From Nitrospira sp. (GTDB lineage: Bacteria > Nitrospirota > Nitrospiria > Nitrospirales > Nitrospiraceae): a stretch of 64,000 bases of DNA. The notes beneath the pieces were generated by a model. It ran no database searches. It had not been told where the DNA came from and worked only from the letters and a program-made list of their open reading frames with translations. Location: positions 248,001 through 312,000 of the forward strand of contig JALHPO010000002.1 in NCBI GenBank assembly GCA_022842445.1, in the 5' to 3' direction. Shown in pieces: positions 62,042-64,000 of the stretch (positions within the stretch are counted from its first letter, which is position 1; every line of letters begins with the position of its first letter). The translations under genes were made by a program, and so were the position numbers.

Positions 62042-63607
62042 CTACCTCCCCTTTCTCTTGGACGGCGCGGATTTGGCTGACTTTTGCTCCCCGGCCGGCG
62101 GTGATCCACCGGCGGAGCTCCGCGCCAGGATGATACGCCGCTTGGCCGCCCAATCCCCAATATTCTTCTGTGGTTCACGCGCGATCGCCAGCGAGTCAGC
62201 CGGCACATCAACCGTCACAGTCGTACCGGCGGCAACCACTGCCCCGTCACCCACCGTCACCGGCGCGACCAATTGCGTATCACTGCCGAGAAAAACGTTA
62301 TCCCCGATCGTCGTTTGATGCTTGCGGACTCCGTCATAATTGCACGTGATCGTCCCGGCGCCGATGTTGACCCCCTTGCCGATCTTCGCATCGCCGAGAT
62401 AACTGAGGTGGTTGGCCTTCGATCCTTCCCCCAGATCCGTCTTCTTCATTTCAACAAAATTCCCCACTTTGGCTGTGCGCCTCACAAGAACGCCGGGCCG
62501 CAGATGAACAAAGGGACCTACCATAGCATCGTCTTCGATTCGTGACTCGCGAAGCACGCAGTGATCCAAGATCTCCACACGATCGCCCACTTGGCAATCC
62601 GTCAGCCGTGAATGGGAACGAAGGATACAGTCTTCGCCGATTTCGGTCCTGCCCTCAAGCGTCACATTCGGATGGAGCACCGTATCTTTCCCGATCGTCA
62701 CCGCGGCATCAATCCACACGGAGCCGGGATCCAGCATCGTCACACCCGCGTCAAGCCAGCGTTCGCGGACCTGTTGCCGCACAACCTGTTCCGCCTCGGC
62801 CAGCTGTTGCCTGGTGTTCACACCCAACCCCTCTTCCGGATCCTGAAGCGTCACGGCGACGACCCGCTGCCCTTGCGCTACCGCCATCCGCACGATGTCG
62901 GTGAGATAAAACTCGCCCTGCGCATTATGCGGTTCCAGCTTGTCGAGCGCGCCGAACAGAAATTCGCCCGACACTACGTACGTCCCCACGTTGATTTCCT
63001 TCACAGCCTGTTCGGCGGGAGTGGCATCCCGATCCTCCACGATCTTGAGGACTTCGGACGACGCCACCCCACCCTGATGACTTCCGTTGGGCTGCCGTCG
63101 AATCACGCGTCCGTACCCGCCCGGGCTCTCCAACATTGCTGTGAGGATGGTCACGGTCGCCCCCTCCGAGTGATGGACGCGCAGAAGTTCACGCACCGTG
63201 CGTTCCTTCAGCAGCGGGGTATCGCCGTTTAGGATCAGATAGTTTGTCGGACGGGGTTCTTTTGCTCCAAAAAACACCGGGCGGCTTTGCAGCACGGCAT
63301 GGCCGGTCCCACGTTGCTCCGCCTGCTCAACAATGGTCACCGAGTCAGCTCCCGTCTTGTCCGCGATCCCCGCCTGAATAACCTTCCGAACATCATCGGC
63401 CTGGTGCCCGACAACCACCGCAATCCGATGCCCGGCCATCTGTAGCGCCAGATCGACGGCATAGAGAACCATGGGATGGCCGGCGACTCGATGCAACACC
63501 TTGGCGCGCTTGGACCGCATGCGTGTACCCTGCCCTGCGGCCATCACAACCACACTAAGCCCGCGAAGCTGTGGTTCGCCCCTGCGGCGATCCGGCAACG
63601 ATTTCAT
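62042..63607 (-). CDS. glmU: Bifunctional N-acetylglucosamine-1-phosphate uridylyltransferase / glucosamine-1-phosphate acetyltransferase
   Basis: 521 residues from the ATG at 63607, with GAGGGGG before it; a longer frame to 63694 is rejected. The N-terminal pyrophosphorylase has VVVMAAGQGTRMRSKRAKVL near residue 20, with LNGDTPLL near 120 for the metal site. The C-terminal left-handed beta-helix has hexapeptide repeats, with SYLGDAKIGKGVNIGAGTIT near 395 and NYDGVRKHQTTIGDNVFLGS following. It is longer than the usual 456, from an N-terminal lead, inserted loops and a basic, Ser-rich tail. It yields UDP-GlcNAc. Confidence 0.95.
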   Translation of the reverse strand: MKSLPDRRRGEPQLRGLSVVVMAAGQGTRMRSKRAKVLHRVAGHPMVLYAVDLALQMAGHRIAVVVGHQADDVRKVIQAGIADKTGADSVTIVEQAEQRGTGHAVLQSRPVFFGAKEPRPTNYLILNGDTPLLKERTVRELLRVHHSEGATVTILTAMLESPGGYGRVIRRQPNGSHQGGVASSEVLKIVEDRDATPAEQAVKEINVGTYVVSGEFLFGALDKLEPHNAQGEFYLTDIVRMAVAQGQRVVAVTLQDPEEGLGVNTRQQLAEAEQVVRQQVRERWLDAGVTMLDPGSVWIDAAVTIGKDTVLHPNVTLEGRTEIGEDCILRSHSRLTDCQVGDRVEILDHCVLRESRIEDDAMVGPFVHLRPGVLVRRTAKVGNFVEMKKTDLGEGSKANHLSYLGDAKIGKGVNIGAGTITCNYDGVRKHQTTIGDNVFLGSDTQLVAPVTVGDGAVVAAGTTVTVDVPADSLAIAREPQKNIGDWAAKRRIILARSSAGGSPPAGEQKSAKSAPSKRKGR

Positions 63608-63635
63608 CGAACCCCCTCGATCATCATATTCTGCA

Positions 63636-64000
63636 TCATCCGATGGGCACTCCTGCATCCGGCTGCTTGACTTGCTTCCACTTGGCATCGGCATTAAGCC
63701 CCGCCGTCAACGGAGTTGACGGCGAATACAGTCCGCCCGACACAATCAGCTTCATTGCCTCTTCCACGCTGATATCCACCGACGTCACTTCCCGCTCAGG
63801 GACTAAAAGAAAATATCCGGACGTCGGATTAGGCGACGTCGGCACATACACATGGACCAGTGGGTCCTGACTCAGTGTCGTCGTCTCTCCCTTCGTCACT
63901 CCCGTCACGAACGCAAAACAGTAGTGACCATTCTTGGGAAATTGAATCAACACCACACGGCGGTATGAACCATGATCGGAAAATGAAAGGATATCCATCA
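63636..64000 (-). CDS. DUF502 family protein, C-terminal part (cut by window edge)
   Basis: The frame runs off the right edge; an ATG at 63998 is probably internal, because DUF502 proteins usually have about 200 residues with membrane helices first. The visible 120 residues show the family core: YRRVVLIQFPKNGHYCFAFV, VHVYVPTSPNPTSGYFLLVP and TSVDISVEEAMKLIVSGG. These proteins are inner-membrane proteins of unknown role. The gene ends 28 bases before glmU. Confidence 0.8.
   Translation of the reverse strand, partial: MDILSFSDHGSYRRVVLIQFPKNGHYCFAFVTGVTKGETTTLSQDPLVHVYVPTSPNPTSGYFLLVPEREVTSVDISVEEAMKLIVSGGLYSPSTPLTAGLNADAKWKQVKQPDAGVPIG

Overview
The window reads as a stretch of chromosome from a Gram-negative, didermal bacterium, most likely a Nitrospira or close relative (Nitrospirota). 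That placement is inference from gene content and base composition; no rRNA marker is present. Nearly everything is on the minus strand. I recognise no rRNA, tRNA, CRISPR array or insertion sequence.

Positions 1-45368 hold one very large extracellular polysaccharide (EPS) cluster of the exosortase A / PEP-CTERM type. Read in the direction of transcription (right to left), it starts with a PilZ protein, two Wza-like export proteins, an outer-membrane barrel protein, a Wzz/BY-kinase, an initiating sugar-phosphate transferase, a polysaccharide deacetylase and an RfaH/NusG-like antiterminator. A 308-base leader follows, carrying a match to the ops/JUMPstart signal that RfaH uses. Next come an asparagine-synthase-type amidotransferase, an acyl carrier protein, a double acyl-adenylate ligase, a NadE-like amide synthase, exosortase A fused to EpsI, an SGNH-like protein, a FemAB protein and a PLP aminotransferase. 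The distal part holds about eight glycosyltransferases, two more FemAB/GNAT-fold acyltransferases, a VanZ-TPR protein, a second deacetylase, a metallo-hydrolase, a CMP-sugar-type module (cytidylyltransferase, 2-hydroxyacid dehydrogenase, SDR, ATP-grasp), two exosortase-associated alpha/beta hydrolases, an O-antigen ligase-like membrane protein, a CapK-like adenylate-forming enzyme, a second amidotransferase and an oxidoreductase-epimerase fusion. A divergent LuxR-type regulator sits at the promoter end (45713-46321). Together these genes could build, decorate, polymerise and export a polysaccharide and process PEP-CTERM proteins, under likely c-di-GMP, LuxR and antitermination control.

Positions 46655-64000 are mainly core genes: a small lipoprotein, glgA, a second lipoprotein, DUF971, recO, mgtE, era, ftsB-like, eno, a RelE-type toxin-antitoxin pair, gatB, YtxH, DUF948, gatA, panD, gatC, glmS, glmU and a cut DUF502 gene. 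glmS and glmU make UDP-GlcNAc precursors, so they feed the EPS pathway. The gaps between these genes carry several families of dispersed, hairpin-prone repeats. One of those families also occurs inside the EPS cluster.

Most promising observations: the RfaH-like gene followed by an ops/JUMPstart-like leader; the concentration of amide- and acyl-forming enzymes around the exosortase; and a glycosyltransferase gene remnant at 6986-7111.
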